A DNA stretch of 64,000 bases from Streptomyces sp. NBC_00659 (GTDB lineage: Bacteria > Actinomycetota > Actinomycetes > Streptomycetales > Streptomycetaceae): assembly GCF_036226925.1 (NCBI RefSeq), contig NZ_CP109031.1, forward strand, positions 2,728,001 to 2,792,000, written 5' to 3'. The first letter of the stretch is position 1. The number at the start of each line of letters is the position of its first letter. A program made the position numbers and the translations under genes. Under the pieces are notes generated by a model, which was given only the letters and a program-made list of their open reading frames with translations, was not told the DNA's origin and searched no databases. Positions 47,466 to 56,746 of the stretch are shown here, piece by piece.

Positions 47466-48817
47466 CCTGGGTCCAGCCCGAGGACCTCCTCGGGCACGAG
47501 CTCAACCAGGCCGTGCAGGACGGCCGCGACCCGGCCCGCGTCGCCGCCCGCTGGTACGCGGCGGGCGGGCGGCCCGCCCCGCTGCGCGCGGGAGCGTCGG
47601 CGACCCCGGCCTCGCCGTCCCTGCGCCGGCTGGCGGCCGGGCTCCTCGACGAACTCGCCGCCCTGCCGGGCAGGCTGGCGGACGACGAACCGACGGATCT
47701 GGCACTGATCAAGGACCGGTGCCCCGACTGGCCGGCCCCTCGGTACGCGCCCGTGCCCGCTCCCGGCCCGGCCCGCCTGGAAGCGGCCTGGCTCGGCCGG
47801 GCCGTGGGCTGCCTGCTCGGCAAACCCGTGGAGAAGCTCCCCCTCGAAGCGATCCGGGCCCTCGCGAGAGCCTCCGGCAACTGGCCCCTGCACACCTGGT
47901 TCACCGCCTGGGGCGTCCCTGGGGACCTGCTGGCGGCCCACCCCTGGAACCGGCGCTCCGCCGCCACCTCCCTGGCCGAGAACATCGACGGCATGCCGGA
48001 GGACGACGACCTCAACTACCCCCTCCTGAACCTGCTGTTGCTCCAGCGGTACGGCCGGGACTTCAGCACCGCGGACGTGGCCCGCCTCTGGCTCGACGAA
48101 CTCCCCGCCGGCCGCACCTTCACCGCGGAACGCGTCGCGTACCGCAACCTCCTCGGCGGCATCGAGCCCCCGGACACCGCCCGCCGGCACAACCCGTTCC
48201 GCGAGTGGATCGGCGCCCTGATCCGCGCGGACGTGCACGGCTGGACCAACCCGGGCGACCCGGCGAGGGCCGCCGAACAGGCGTACCGCGACGCGGCCCT
48301 GACCCACACGGCCAACGGCGTCTACGCGGCGATGTTCACGGCCGCCGCCATCGCCGAGGCGGCCGGCGCGACCCGCGACGTCCACGAATGCCTGCGCACC
48401 GGACTGAGAGTCGTCCCGCCCGACTCACGGCTGGCCCGAGCGGTCCGCCACGCCGTCCGGCTGGCCCGTACGACACAGGACTTCGACGCGGTCGTCGACG
48501 AACTGCACTCCGCCCACCGCGACTGCCACTGGGTCCACGCCGTCCCCAACACCGCGCTGATCGCCGCCGCCCTCACCCACGCGGACGGCGACTTCGGCGG
48601 CTCCGTCTGCCGGGCGGTGTCCGGCGGCCTGGACACCGACTCGAACGGCGCGACGGCCGGAAGCATCACCGGCCTGCTCACAGGCGACCCCGCCGGGCTG
48701 CCCGACCGCTTCACCGGCCCCCTCAAGAACCGGCTCGCCACCTCCGTCGCCGACTTCAACGGCATCGGCTTCGACGCCCTCGCCCACCTCACACAACGGG
48801 AGACCGTTCGCCCATGA
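47453..48817 (+). CDS. ADP-ribosylglycohydrolase paralogue 4 with N-terminal extension
   Basis: A 454-aa ARH-fold hydrolase preceded by about 105 extra residues of unknown role. The core begins LGRAVGCLLGKPVEK. The first metal motif is an EDDDL variant and the second is DTDS (GGLDTDSNGATAGSITGLL). It is probably active, with a different substrate range from paralogues 1 and 3. The GTG start lies inside paralogue 3, and the stop overlaps the kinase ATG (ATGA). Confidence 0.86.
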   Translation: MLRLTWVQPEDLLGHELNQAVQDGRDPARVAARWYAAGGRPAPLRAGASATPASPSLRRLAAGLLDELAALPGRLADDEPTDLALIKDRCPDWPAPRYAPVPAPGPARLEAAWLGRAVGCLLGKPVEKLPLEAIRALARASGNWPLHTWFTAWGVPGDLLAAHPWNRRSAATSLAENIDGMPEDDDLNYPLLNLLLLQRYGRDFSTADVARLWLDELPAGRTFTAERVAYRNLLGGIEPPDTARRHNPFREWIGALIRADVHGWTNPGDPARAAEQAYRDAALTHTANGVYAAMFTAAAIAEAAGATRDVHECLRTGLRVVPPDSRLARAVRHAVRLARTTQDFDAVVDELHSAHRDCHWVHAVPNTALIAAALTHADGDFGGSVCRAVSGGLDTDSNGATAGSITGLLTGDPAGLPDRFTGPLKNRLATSVADFNGIGFDALAHLTQRETVRP

Positions 48818-49707
48818 CCCATATCGCCGTGCTCGGCAGCACGAACATGGACCTCGTCGCGTATGTCGCCAAAGCCCCGCAGCGCGGAGAGACCGTCACG
48901 GGACGGGAGTTCCGCACGATCCCCGGCGGCAAGGGCGCGAACCAGGCGGTGGCCGCCGCGCACGCGGGCGCCGACGTCTCCCTGGTCGGCGCGGTGGGCG
49001 CCGACTCCTTCGGCAGCCAACTCCGCTCCACGCTGGAGCACTTCGGCGTGAACACCGACCATCTGCGCACCACCGAGGGCCCCTCCGGCACCGCGCACAT
49101 CGTGGTCGACGACGAGGGCGGAAACGCCATCGTCGTCATCCCCGGCGCCAACGGCACCGTCACCTCCCTGGCCCCCGGCGACGAGGGTCTCATCGCCAGC
49201 GCCGACGCGCTCCTCCTCCAGCTGGAGATCCCGCTGGAAGCCGTGCTCGCCGGCGCGGAGGCCGCACGCAGACACGGCGTCCGTACGATCCTGACCCCGG
49301 CCCCCGCGCAGTTCCTGTCGCCCCAACTGCTGTCCACCATCGACCTGTTGGTGCCCAACCAGCACGAGGCCGCCGCGCTGACCGGCTTCACCGACCCAGG
49401 CGGGGCCGCCGCGGCCCTGCTCGAACAGGTCCCGGAGGTCGTCGTCACGCTCGGCGCGGAGGGCAGCCTGTACGCCACCCGGGGCGCCGCACCCATCACG
49501 GTGCCCGCCCCCAAGGTGACCGCCGTCGACTCCACCGCGGCCGGCGACACCTTCGTCGGCACGCTGGCGGTGGCACTCGCCGAGGGCCGGGAGATGTCGG
49601 AGGCCATGGTGTGGGCGTCGGCGGCCGCCTCGGTGTCCGTGCAGCGGCACGGGGCGACGTCCTCGATGCCGTACCGCTCCGAGATCGACACCCAGGCCGG
49701 CGCGTGA
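48814..49707 (+). CDS. rbsK: Ribokinase-like PfkB-family sugar kinase
   Basis: A 297-aa PfkB-family kinase close to ribokinase. The N-terminal signature is GGKGANQ (38-44) and the C-terminal anion hole with catalytic Asp is DSTAAGDTFVG. It would phosphorylate ribose at C5. Following four ARH-type hydrolases, it could capture ribose, or a ribose-containing product, released by them. It is coupled at both ends by 4-bp overlaps. Confidence 0.88.
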   Translation: MTHIAVLGSTNMDLVAYVAKAPQRGETVTGREFRTIPGGKGANQAVAAAHAGADVSLVGAVGADSFGSQLRSTLEHFGVNTDHLRTTEGPSGTAHIVVDDEGGNAIVVIPGANGTVTSLAPGDEGLIASADALLLQLEIPLEAVLAGAEAARRHGVRTILTPAPAQFLSPQLLSTIDLLVPNQHEAAALTGFTDPGGAAAALLEQVPEVVVTLGAEGSLYATRGAAPITVPAPKVTAVDSTAAGDTFVGTLAVALAEGREMSEAMVWASAAASVSVQRHGATSSMPYRSEIDTQAGA

Positions 49708-50906
49708 GCGGGCCCGGCGAGGGCGGCTCCCTCGACGGCGTGCGCGTCCTCGACCTCGCGACCCTGTTCGCCGGACCGCTCGCCGCCACCATGCTCGGCG
49801 ACTTCGGCGCGGAGGTCGTCAAGGTCGAACACCCCACCCAGCCGGACCCGTCCCGGGGACACGGCCCGTCGAAGGAGGGCATCGGGCTGTGGTGGAAGCT
49901 CCTCGGCCGCAACAAGCGCACGATCACGCTCGATCTGTCGAAGCGCGGCGGCCGCGCGACCCTGCTCCGGCTCGCCGCCGAAGCCGACGTGATCATCGAG
50001 AACTTCCGTCCGGGCACCCTGGAGAAGTGGGACCTGGGCTGGGCGGAGCTGTCCGCGGCCAACCCGCGTCTGATCCTCGCCCGGGTCACCGCCTTCGGCC
50101 AGTTCGGCCCGTACGCGCACCGCCCCGGCTTCGGCACGCTCGCGGAGGCGATGAGCGGCTTCGCCGCGATCACCGGCGAGCCGGACGCGCCACCGACCCT
50201 CCCGCCGTTCGGCCTGGCCGACTCGATCGCCGGCCTGGCGACCGCGTACGCCGTGCTGACCGCGCTGAGGGCCCGCGACCGCACCGGCGAGGGCCAGGTG
50301 ATCGACATGGCGATCATCGAGCCGATCCTGACCGTCCTCGGCCCGCAGCCGATCTGGTACGACCAGCTCGGCCACGTCCAGCCCCGCACCGGCAACCGCT
50401 CGGCGAACAACGCGCCCCGCAACACCTACCGCACGGCGGACGGCTCCTGGGTCGCGGTCTCGACCTCGGCGCAGTCGATCGCCGAGCGGGTGATGCGGCT
50501 GGTCGGCCGCCCCGACGTGATCGACGAACCGTGGTTCGCGACCGGCGCGGACCGGGCACGCCACGCCGACGTCCTGGACGGGGCGGTGGGCGCGTGGATC
50601 GCCGGACGCACCCGGGACGAGGTTCTCGCCGCCTTCGAGAAGGCCGAAGCGGCGATCGCGCCCGTCCAGGACGTCCGGGACGTCATGAGCGACCCCCAGT
50701 ACCAGGCCCTGGACACGGTCACCAGCGTCGACGACCCCGAACTGGGCCCGCTGCGCATGCAGAACGTCCTCTTCCGGCTCTCCGCCACACCCGGTGCGAT
50801 CCACTGGGCGGGCCGCCCGCACGGCGCGGACACCGACGCCGTCCTCGGCGAACTCGGCCTGACGCCGACCGAGATCCGGGAACTGAGGGCGGAGGGGGTG
50901 CTGTGA
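49704..50906 (+). CDS. Class III CoA-transferase (CaiB/BaiF family)
   Basis: A 400-aa family III CoA-transferase. It has the opening GVRVLDLATLFAGPLAATMLGDFGAEVVKVE-type block (about 12-42) and the RNKRTITLDL segment. DMAIIEP-type residues and the terminal PGAIHWAGRPHGADT are also present. It activates an organic acid by taking CoA from an acyl-CoA donor. The next gene is a CitE-type lyase, a common pairing for making and splitting a hydroxyacyl-CoA. The GTG start overlaps the rbsK stop. Confidence 0.88.
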   Translation: MSGPGEGGSLDGVRVLDLATLFAGPLAATMLGDFGAEVVKVEHPTQPDPSRGHGPSKEGIGLWWKLLGRNKRTITLDLSKRGGRATLLRLAAEADVIIENFRPGTLEKWDLGWAELSAANPRLILARVTAFGQFGPYAHRPGFGTLAEAMSGFAAITGEPDAPPTLPPFGLADSIAGLATAYAVLTALRARDRTGEGQVIDMAIIEPILTVLGPQPIWYDQLGHVQPRTGNRSANNAPRNTYRTADGSWVAVSTSAQSIAERVMRLVGRPDVIDEPWFATGADRARHADVLDGAVGAWIAGRTRDEVLAAFEKAEAAIAPVQDVRDVMSDPQYQALDTVTSVDDPELGPLRMQNVLFRLSATPGAIHWAGRPHGADTDAVLGELGLTPTEIRELRAEGVL

Positions 50907-51742
50907 CCACGGACCTCCTGCCGCTGACCTGGCTGTACGCGCCGGGAGACCGCCCCGAGGTGGTGGCCAAGGCTCTGGCCTCCGGCGCGGACGTCGTGCT
51001 CGTCGACCTGGAGGACGCGGTCGCGCCGCACCGCAAGGAGTACGCCCGCTCCGCCACCGCCGACCTGCTCGCCGACGCGCCGCCCGTCCCGGTGCACGTC
51101 CGGGTCAACGCCCTCGACGGCCCCTTCTGCGAAGCCGATCTGAAGACGCTCTCGCCACTGCGCGGCCTGTCCGGCCTGCGGCTGCCGAAGGTGACCTCGC
51201 GCGCCGACGTCGTACGGGTGGCGGAGAGCGCGATCCCGGCGGAGGGCGGCACGATCCCGCTCTACGCCCTGCTGGAGACGGCTCTGGGCATCGAACAGGC
51301 CTACTCCATCGCCTCGTCCCATCGCGCCCTGCGCGGTGTCTCCCTCGGCGAGAGCGATCTGCGGGCCGATCTCGGCGTCCGCGACGACACGGGCCTCGAC
51401 TGGTCCCGGGCCCGTCTGGTCGTGGCCGCGCGGGCGGCGGGGCTGCCGCCGCCGGCCCAGTCGGTCTTCCCCGACATCCGCGACGTGGAGGGCCTGGCCT
51501 CGTCCTGCGCGCGCGGCCGCGCCCTCGGCTTCCTCGGGCGCGCGGCGATCCACCCCCGCCAGCTCCCCATCATCGAGCGGGCCTACCTCCCCACCCCGGC
51601 CGAGGTCGACTCCGCCGAGGCCGTCATCCGGGCGGCCGCCGCGGATCCGGGCGCGCAGGCCCTGCCGGACGGCCGTTTCATCGACGCGGCGGTGGTCACG
51701 GGCGCCCGCCGCACCCTCGCCCTCGCCCAGCGCCTGGCCTGA
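50903..51742 (+). CDS. CitE-like hydroxyacyl-CoA lyase (HpcH/HpaI family)
   Basis: A 279-aa beta/alpha-barrel lyase. The CitE-type VLVDLEDAVAP motif is near residue 35, a metal/substrate Arg and Glu follow (LYALLETALGI), then GESDLRADLGV and the terminal AIHPRQLPII. Homologues cleave malyl-, citramalyl- or citryl-type CoA esters to acetyl-CoA plus a keto acid. Last gene of the operon; the GTG start overlaps the CoA-transferase stop and a strong terminator follows. Confidence 0.88.
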   Translation: MTTDLLPLTWLYAPGDRPEVVAKALASGADVVLVDLEDAVAPHRKEYARSATADLLADAPPVPVHVRVNALDGPFCEADLKTLSPLRGLSGLRLPKVTSRADVVRVAESAIPAEGGTIPLYALLETALGIEQAYSIASSHRALRGVSLGESDLRADLGVRDDTGLDWSRARLVVAARAAGLPPPAQSVFPDIRDVEGLASSCARGRALGFLGRAAIHPRQLPIIERAYLPTPAEVDSAEAVIRAAAADPGAQALPDGRFIDAAVVTGARRTLALAQRLA

Positions 51743-51820
51743 GTCCACGGGCCCGGCACGACAGAGCCCGGGAGACAAGGCCCGGGAAACAACCCGGGAC
51801 GACAAGGCCCGGGACGACAC

Positions 51821-51855
51821 GAAGGGGCGCCGCGTCCCGGACGCGGCGCCCCTTC
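51821..51855. terminator. Bidirectional terminator between the CitE-like gene and lgt
   Basis: A perfect 15-bp hairpin (arms 51821-51835 and 51841-51855, loop CCCGG) with GAAGGGG/CCCCTTC ends lies between convergent genes. Just before it (51764-51820) CCCGGG recurs four times at about 14-bp steps. Confidence 0.85.
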
Positions 51856-51871
51856 GTCGTACGGGGAGAAC

Positions 51872-53023
51872 TCAGCCCTTCTTGGCCGACCCGGCCTCGT
51901 CGCGAGCCACAGACCGGTCACCGGACCCGGCCTCGGACTCCTCGCCGGACTCCTTCTCGGACTCCGCCGCGGACGCGGACCCGGCGGACTCCGAGGACGT
52001 GGCGGACTTCGAGGACGTGGCGGACTCGGTGACGGTCTCCTTGCCGAGGTCGACCGAGTCGCCCTCGGTCCCGTCCTCGCCCTTGCCCGTGCCCTCGCGG
52101 CCGCTCCCGGTCTCGGCCTCGGCCTTGTCCCCGGTCTTGTCGGCGTCCTTGTCCGCCGCGTCCTCGGCGGAGGCGGTCTCGTCGTCCGCGGCGGGCGCTT
52201 CCTCGTCGGCGCGGGGCTCCACGATCTCCTCCCGGCCCGGACGCAGCCGGGACGAGATCACGATGTAGACCACCGCGAGGAGGAAGACCACCATCGCGGT
52301 CCAGTCGTTGAGACGCAGGCCCAGGATGTGGTGGGCGTCGTCGACGCGCATGTACTCGATCCAGCCGCGGCCGACGCAGTAGGCGGCGACGTACAGGGCG
52401 AAGGCGCGCCCGTGGCCGAGCTTGAAGCGGCGGTCGGCCCAGATGACCAGGAATCCGACGCCGACGCACCACAGCGACTCGTACAGGAAGGTCGGGTGGT
52501 AGTAGCCGGGGACGCGCCCGTCCGTGGAGGACGTGATGTGCAGCGCCCACGGAAGGTCCGTGGCCCTGCCGTACAGCTCCTGGTTGAACCAGTTGCCCCA
52601 GCGCCCGCACGCCTGGGCGAAGGCGATGCCGGGTGCCACGGCGTCGGCCCAGGCGGGAAGCGGAATACCGCGTCGGCGGCATCCGATCCAGGCGCCGAGC
52701 GCACCGAGGGCGATGGCGCCCCAGATGCCGAGCCCGCCCTGCCAGATCTTGAAGGCGTCCACCCAGTCACGGCCCTCGCTGAAATACAGCTCGTAGTCCG
52801 TGATCACGTGGTAGAGCCGGCCGCCGACGAGGCCGAACGGCACGGCCCAGACCGCGATGTCGGCCACCGTGCCGGCCCGCCCTCCGCGGGCGATCCAGCG
52901 CTTGTTGCCGAGCCAGACGGCAAGGAAGACGCCGATGATGATGCAGAACGCGTAGCCGCGCAGCGGAATGGGGCCGAGGTGCAGCACACCGTGCGACGGG
53001 CTGGGAATGTAGGCAAGTTCCAT
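51872..53023 (-). CDS. lgt: Prolipoprotein diacylglyceryl transferase with long acidic tail
   Basis: A 383-aa membrane enzyme that adds diacylglycerol to the lipobox cysteine of prolipoproteins. Seven helices are predicted. The family signature GRWGNWFNQELYGR is intact, as are GGRLYHVITDYELYF and the late YMRVDDAHHILG. The catalytic core ends near residue 270. About 110 more residues are Glu/Asp/Ser/Ala-rich and disordered, a feature of Streptomyces Lgt. ATG 53023 is chosen because it begins just before the first conserved segment (MELAYIPSP). Confidence 0.94.
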   Translation of the reverse strand: MELAYIPSPSHGVLHLGPIPLRGYAFCIIIGVFLAVWLGNKRWIARGGRAGTVADIAVWAVPFGLVGGRLYHVITDYELYFSEGRDWVDAFKIWQGGLGIWGAIALGALGAWIGCRRRGIPLPAWADAVAPGIAFAQACGRWGNWFNQELYGRATDLPWALHITSSTDGRVPGYYHPTFLYESLWCVGVGFLVIWADRRFKLGHGRAFALYVAAYCVGRGWIEYMRVDDAHHILGLRLNDWTAMVVFLLAVVYIVISSRLRPGREEIVEPRADEEAPAADDETASAEDAADKDADKTGDKAEAETGSGREGTGKGEDGTEGDSVDLGKETVTESATSSKSATSSESAGSASAAESEKESGEESEAGSGDRSVARDEAGSAKKG

Positions 53024-53141
53024 GGCAAGGTCGACGCTACCGTGCCGGACGCCACCCACGACGGGCAGCCCCGCAACGGGTCCATAACGTGCGGTGCCCC
53101 CGGCCCATGGAGGCGGGGGCACCGGAGCACGCGGAAGCGGC

Positions 53142-53918
53142 TCAGCCCTTGTTGGCGTCCTGCACCATCTGCTTGAGCTTGGCGGGGGTCATCGACTGGT
53201 CCGCGTAGATGTTCTTGCCGCCCAGGAGCACGGTCGGGGTGCCCGAGAAGCCGCCGGCCTGGAACGCGGCGTGCGACTTCTGGACCCAGCTGTCGTGGGT
53301 GCCGTCGTTGACGCATGTGCGGAAGGCCGGGGTGTCCAGGCCGTCGACCTTGCCGGCGAGCTCGATCAGCTTGGCGTTGTCGGCGAAGGCGTCGTCGGTC
53401 TCCTTGGGCTGATTGTCGTACAGCACGTCGTGGTACTCGCGGAACTTGCCGGCGTCCTGGGCGCACGCCGCGGCGTTGGCGGCCTTGCGGGAACCGCTGC
53501 CGCCCATGTTCCCGTCGATCAGGGTGACGAGGTGGTACTCGACCTTCAGCTCCCCCGAGTCGGTCAGCTCCTTGATCGTCGGGCGGTACGCCGCCTCGAA
53601 GGCCTGGCAGGCCGGGCAGCGGAAGTCCTCCCACACCGTGAGGGTCGACTTGGCGCCGTCCTTGCCGACGGGGATCGCGAGGCTGTCCTTGCCGGTGGCG
53701 CCCGAGGGCGACACGACCGGACCCGACGTGTCGCTCTTCTTGTCCTTGCCCGAGTTGGCGGCCACCACGCCGATCACGGCGGCCAGGCCGAGGACGCAGA
53801 TCACCGACGCCCCCACGATCAGCGCCCGCCGGCGCTTGTCCGCGGCCTTCTGCTTCTCTCGCTCGACCGCCAGCCGCTCGCGGGCGTTGCGCTTTCCGTC
53901 ACGGTTCTTCTCGCTCAC
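53142..53918 (-). CDS. Membrane-anchored DsbA/thioredoxin-like protein
   Basis: A 258-aa protein. A basic N-terminal cytoplasmic segment is followed by one transmembrane helix (ALIVGASVICVLGLAAVIGVV-type residues, about 33-53). An extracytoplasmic DsbA-fold domain has the redox motif CPAC and the cis-proline loop SGTPTVLL. Two further cysteines (ACAQD and TCVND) could form a structural disulfide. It likely oxidises or isomerises disulfides in exported proteins. The GTG at 53918 (MSEKNRDGK) is chosen; an upstream in-frame ATG at 53972 is possible. Confidence 0.87.
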   Translation of the reverse strand: MSEKNRDGKRNARERLAVEREKQKAADKRRRALIVGASVICVLGLAAVIGVVAANSGKDKKSDTSGPVVSPSGATGKDSLAIPVGKDGAKSTLTVWEDFRCPACQAFEAAYRPTIKELTDSGELKVEYHLVTLIDGNMGGSGSRKAANAAACAQDAGKFREYHDVLYDNQPKETDDAFADNAKLIELAGKVDGLDTPAFRTCVNDGTHDSWVQKSHAAFQAGGFSGTPTVLLGGKNIYADQSMTPAKLKQMVQDANKG

Positions 53919-54023
53919 ATCCGGCAGAACGAACCGGGAAGGCACAGCGCGCCTCCCCGGTCCAAGGTCCACTCGTTCGGGTGAGCGGATTGTCCGTTAC
54001 GCACGGATTACCCCAGTCGTGTA

Positions 54024-54113
54024 CGGAGCGGATCCACCCGATCGTGTCCGCGCGGACGTGACGGGGCTGATCCGCGCGGACGTGACCGGGCCGATCCGCG
54101 CGGATCCGCTCCG
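54024..54113. repeat. Palindromic 24-bp repeats after trpA, probable terminator
   Basis: The outer arms CGGAGCGGATCC (54024-54035) and complement (54102-54113) form a perfect 12-bp stem. Inside are three 24-bp units carrying GTCCGCGCGGAC or GATCCGCGCGGA, each itself palindromic. The array directly follows the trpA stop and probably ends the trp transcript. Confidence 0.65.
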
Positions 54114-54118
54114 TCGCG

Positions 54119-54934
54119 TCACGCCGTCGTGCGCACACCCTTCGCGAGGTCGGCCGCGAGCTCCCGTACGGCTTCGAGGCCGGCCGCCTCGTCCGGGGCG
54201 TCCAGCATCCGCTTCACGAACGCCGAGCCGACGATCACTCCGTCGGCGAAGCCGGCCACCTCGGCGGCCTGCTCGGCGTTGGAGACGCCGAGGCCGACGC
54301 AGACGGGCAGCTCGGTGGTGGCCTTCGTACGCGCCACCAGGTTCTGGGCCTGGTTCCCGACCGACGCCCGGGTTCCGGTGACCCCCATCAGCGAGGCCGC
54401 GTACACGAAGCCGCTGCCGGCCGCGGTGATCTCGGCGAGCCGGGCGTCCTTGCTGCTGGGCGCGACGACGAAGACGGTCGCGAGGCCGTGCTTCTCGGCG
54501 TGCTCCCTCCACAGGGCAGACTCCTGGACGGGCAGGTCGGGCAGGATGCAGCCCGCGCCGCCCGCCTCGGCGAGCTCGGCCGTGAAGCGCTCGACGCCGT
54601 AGCGGTCGATCGGGTTCCAGTACGTCATCACGAGGACGGGCTTGCCGGTGGCCTCGAAGGCCTCCCGGACGGTCCGCATCACGTCCGCGATCCTGACGCC
54701 GCCGCGCAGGGCGATGTCGTCGGCGGTCTGGATGACGGGGCCGTCGAGGACGGGGTCGCTGTGCGGCAGTCCGACCTCGACGATGTCGGCGCCGCCGTCG
54801 AAGACGGCCTTGATCGCCGCGATGCCGCCGTCGACGGTCGGGAAGCCGGCCGGCAGGTACGCGATGAGGGCGGATCGCCCCTCCGCCCTGGCGCCGGCGA
54901 GGGTGGCGCTCAACAGCTCGATGTTGCCGCTCAC
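54119..54934 (-). CDS. trpA: Tryptophan synthase alpha subunit
   Basis: A 271-aa TIM-barrel that splits indole-3-glycerol phosphate to indole and glyceraldehyde-3-phosphate. The catalytic Glu is in [15 protein letters not shown] and the Asp in [10 protein letters not shown], with phosphate loops GVTG and GLGVSN. GTG 54934 overlaps the trpB stop (GTGA), coupling alpha and beta subunits in equal amounts. Confidence 0.96.
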   Translation of the reverse strand: MSGNIELLSATLAGARAEGRSALIAYLPAGFPTVDGGIAAIKAVFDGGADIVEVGLPHSDPVLDGPVIQTADDIALRGGVRIADVMRTVREAFEATGKPVLVMTYWNPIDRYGVERFTAELAEAGGAGCILPDLPVQESALWREHAEKHGLATVFVVAPSSKDARLAEITAAGSGFVYAASLMGVTGTRASVGNQAQNLVARTKATTELPVCVGLGVSNAEQAAEVAGFADGVIVGSAFVKRMLDAPDEAAGLEAVRELAADLAKGVRTTA

Positions 54935-56223
54935 TTGGCGTCCCCCTCGATCTCGGCGTTCTCGCTGTCGGCGTCCGCGGCGACGACCGCGTCGACGCCG
55001 TTGTCGTAGAGGCCGAAGTAGCGGGCGGCCGTGTCCATGTCCTTGTCGCCGCGCCCGGACAGGTTGACGACGATCAGCCCGTCCTTGCCCAGTTCCTTGC
55101 CGACCTCCAGGGCCCCGGCGAGCGCGTGGGCGCTCTCGATGGCCGGGATGATGCCCTCGGTGCGGGAGAGCAGCCGCAGGGCCTGCATCGCCGCGTCGTC
55201 GGTGACCGCGCGGTACTCGGCCCGGCCGCTGTCCTTGAGGTAGGAGTGCTCGGGGCCGATGCCGGGGTAGTCGAGTCCGGCCGAGATCGAGTAGGGCTCG
55301 GTGATCTGGCCCTCCTCGTCCTGGAGGACGTACGACCGTGATCCGTGCAGGATGCCGGGCTCGCCGGCGGTCAGGGTCGCCGCGTGCTCGCCGGTCTCCA
55401 CTCCGTGCCCGGCGGGCTCGCAGCCGATCAGGCGTACGCCGCTGTCGGGGATGAAGGCGTGGAAGAGGCCGATGGCGTTGGAGCCGCCGCCGACGCAGGC
55501 GACGGCGGCGTCGGGCAGCCGTCCGGCGCGCTCCAGGATCTGGCGGCGGGCCTCCACGCCGATGACGCGGTGGAAGTCGCGGACCATGGCCGGGAAGGGG
55601 TGCGGGCCGGCGACGGTGCCGAAGAGGTAGTGGGTGTGGTCGACGTTGGCGACCCAGTCGCGGAACGCCTCGTTGATGGCGTCCTTCAGGGTGCGGGAGC
55701 CGGACTTCACCGCGATGACCTCGGCGCCGAGCATGCGCATCCGGGCCACGTTCAGCGCCTGGCGCTGGGTGTCGATCTCGCCCATGTAGATGGTGCATTC
55801 GAGGCCGAAGAGCGCGCAGGCGGTGGCCGTGGCGACGCCGTGCTGGCCGGCGCCGGTCTCCGCGATGACCCGGGTCTTGCCCATCCGCCGGGTGAGCAGG
55901 GCCTGGCCGAGCACATTATTGATCTTGTGCGAGCCGGTGTGGTTGAGGTCCTCGCGCTTGAGGAAGATCCGCGCGCCGCCGGCGTGTTCGGCGAAGCGCG
56001 GCACCTCGGTGAGGGAGCTCGGGCGTCCGGTGTAGTGGACGAGCAGGTCGTCGAGCTCGCGGGCGAACTCGGGGTCGGCCTTCGCCTTGTCGTACTCGAC
56101 GGCGACCTCGTCCACGGCGGCGACCAGCGCCTCCGGGATGAACTTGCCGCCGAACGCGCCGAAATAGCCCTCGGCGGTGGGGACTTGACCGTCGGGGTCG
56201 GGAATGAAGAACTCGCTGGGCAT
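54931..56223 (-). CDS. trpB: Tryptophan synthase beta subunit
   Basis: A 430-aa PLP enzyme joining indole and serine. The Schiff-base Lys100 is in [10 protein letters not shown], the PLP phosphate loop is VGGGSNAIG, and AETGAGQHG is the serine-binding loop. The N-terminus ([16 protein letters not shown]) is the TrpB1 type that works with TrpA. The ATG 56223 gives the usual start. A 220-bp gap separates it from the trpM-like gene. Confidence 0.96.
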   Translation of the reverse strand: MPSEFFIPDPDGQVPTAEGYFGAFGGKFIPEALVAAVDEVAVEYDKAKADPEFARELDDLLVHYTGRPSSLTEVPRFAEHAGGARIFLKREDLNHTGSHKINNVLGQALLTRRMGKTRVIAETGAGQHGVATATACALFGLECTIYMGEIDTQRQALNVARMRMLGAEVIAVKSGSRTLKDAINEAFRDWVANVDHTHYLFGTVAGPHPFPAMVRDFHRVIGVEARRQILERAGRLPDAAVACVGGGSNAIGLFHAFIPDSGVRLIGCEPAGHGVETGEHAATLTAGEPGILHGSRSYVLQDEEGQITEPYSISAGLDYPGIGPEHSYLKDSGRAEYRAVTDDAAMQALRLLSRTEGIIPAIESAHALAGALEVGKELGKDGLIVVNLSGRGDKDMDTAARYFGLYDNGVDAVVAADADSENAEIEGDAK

Positions 56224-56429
56224 GCGGACACCTCACAGGGGCGACAGCCCCGGTTACGGGATCGGACAGAGGTCACGGAAGCCGGACATACCCGCGCTCC
56301 GTCGTCACCGGCGCGTTCGCCGGTGACTCCGCCCGCCCTGCCGCGGGTCCGGCCGCGCACCCGACGGACGTACCGTCGCGAGGACCGGGGTGTGCCGGAT
56401 TCCGGCTCGGTCCCTTGTGCGGGGTGGAT

Positions 56430-56537
56430 GCGGCCCGGTCCGCCTATGCCGTGGACTCGGCCCGGTCCACGTGTGCGGTGGATACGGTCCGGTCCACCGG
56501 TCCGGCGGACTCGGTCCGGCGCACCCGTGAGGTGGAC
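56430..56537. repeat. 27-bp tandem repeat (four units) at the 3' end of the trpM-like gene
   Basis: Four imperfect 27-bp units (56430-56456, 56457-56483, 56484-56510, 56511-56537) share CGGCCCGGTCC at the start and GTGGAC at the end. A weaker unit precedes them. Read on the minus strand they encode a 9-residue repeat. Confidence 0.8.
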
Positions 56538-56746
56538 CGGACCGGGGAGGGCGTGAGCGCGCGTACGCGCTCGGGCCATCGCATGCCGTTGACCTGACCC
56601 GGCTCGTCGCCGATGACGTAGCGGACCCGGCGCCCGTGCACGCGGCGCGCCGGCGCACGGCAGCCGCGCGGCCGGCAGCCGCGGGCGAGACGGGCGTAGG
56701 GGTCACGGGCCGCCGAAGGCACCGGGAGCACGGCGGCGGAGGGCAC
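56444..56746 (-). CDS. trpM: TrpM-like small protein of the tryptophan operon, with repeat tail
   Basis: A 100-aa ORF between trpB and trpC, the place of trpM (trpX) in Streptomyces. The Arg/Cys-rich core CRPRGCRAPARRVHG then VRYVIGDEPGQVNGMRW resembles what I recall of TrpM, a 63-aa modulator of tryptophan synthesis and differentiation in S. coelicolor. After this core come about 40 extra residues, the last 30 being a 9-residue repeat (for example STAHVDRAE) encoded by the 27-bp array. The GTG at 56746 is tentative: no good ribosome-binding site is seen, and GTG codons at 56731 and 56722 are alternatives. Confidence 0.6.
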   Translation of the reverse strand: MPSAAVLPVPSAARDPYARLARGCRPRGCRAPARRVHGRRVRYVIGDEPGQVNGMRWPERVRALTPSPVRSTSRVRRTESAGPVDRTVSTAHVDRAESTA

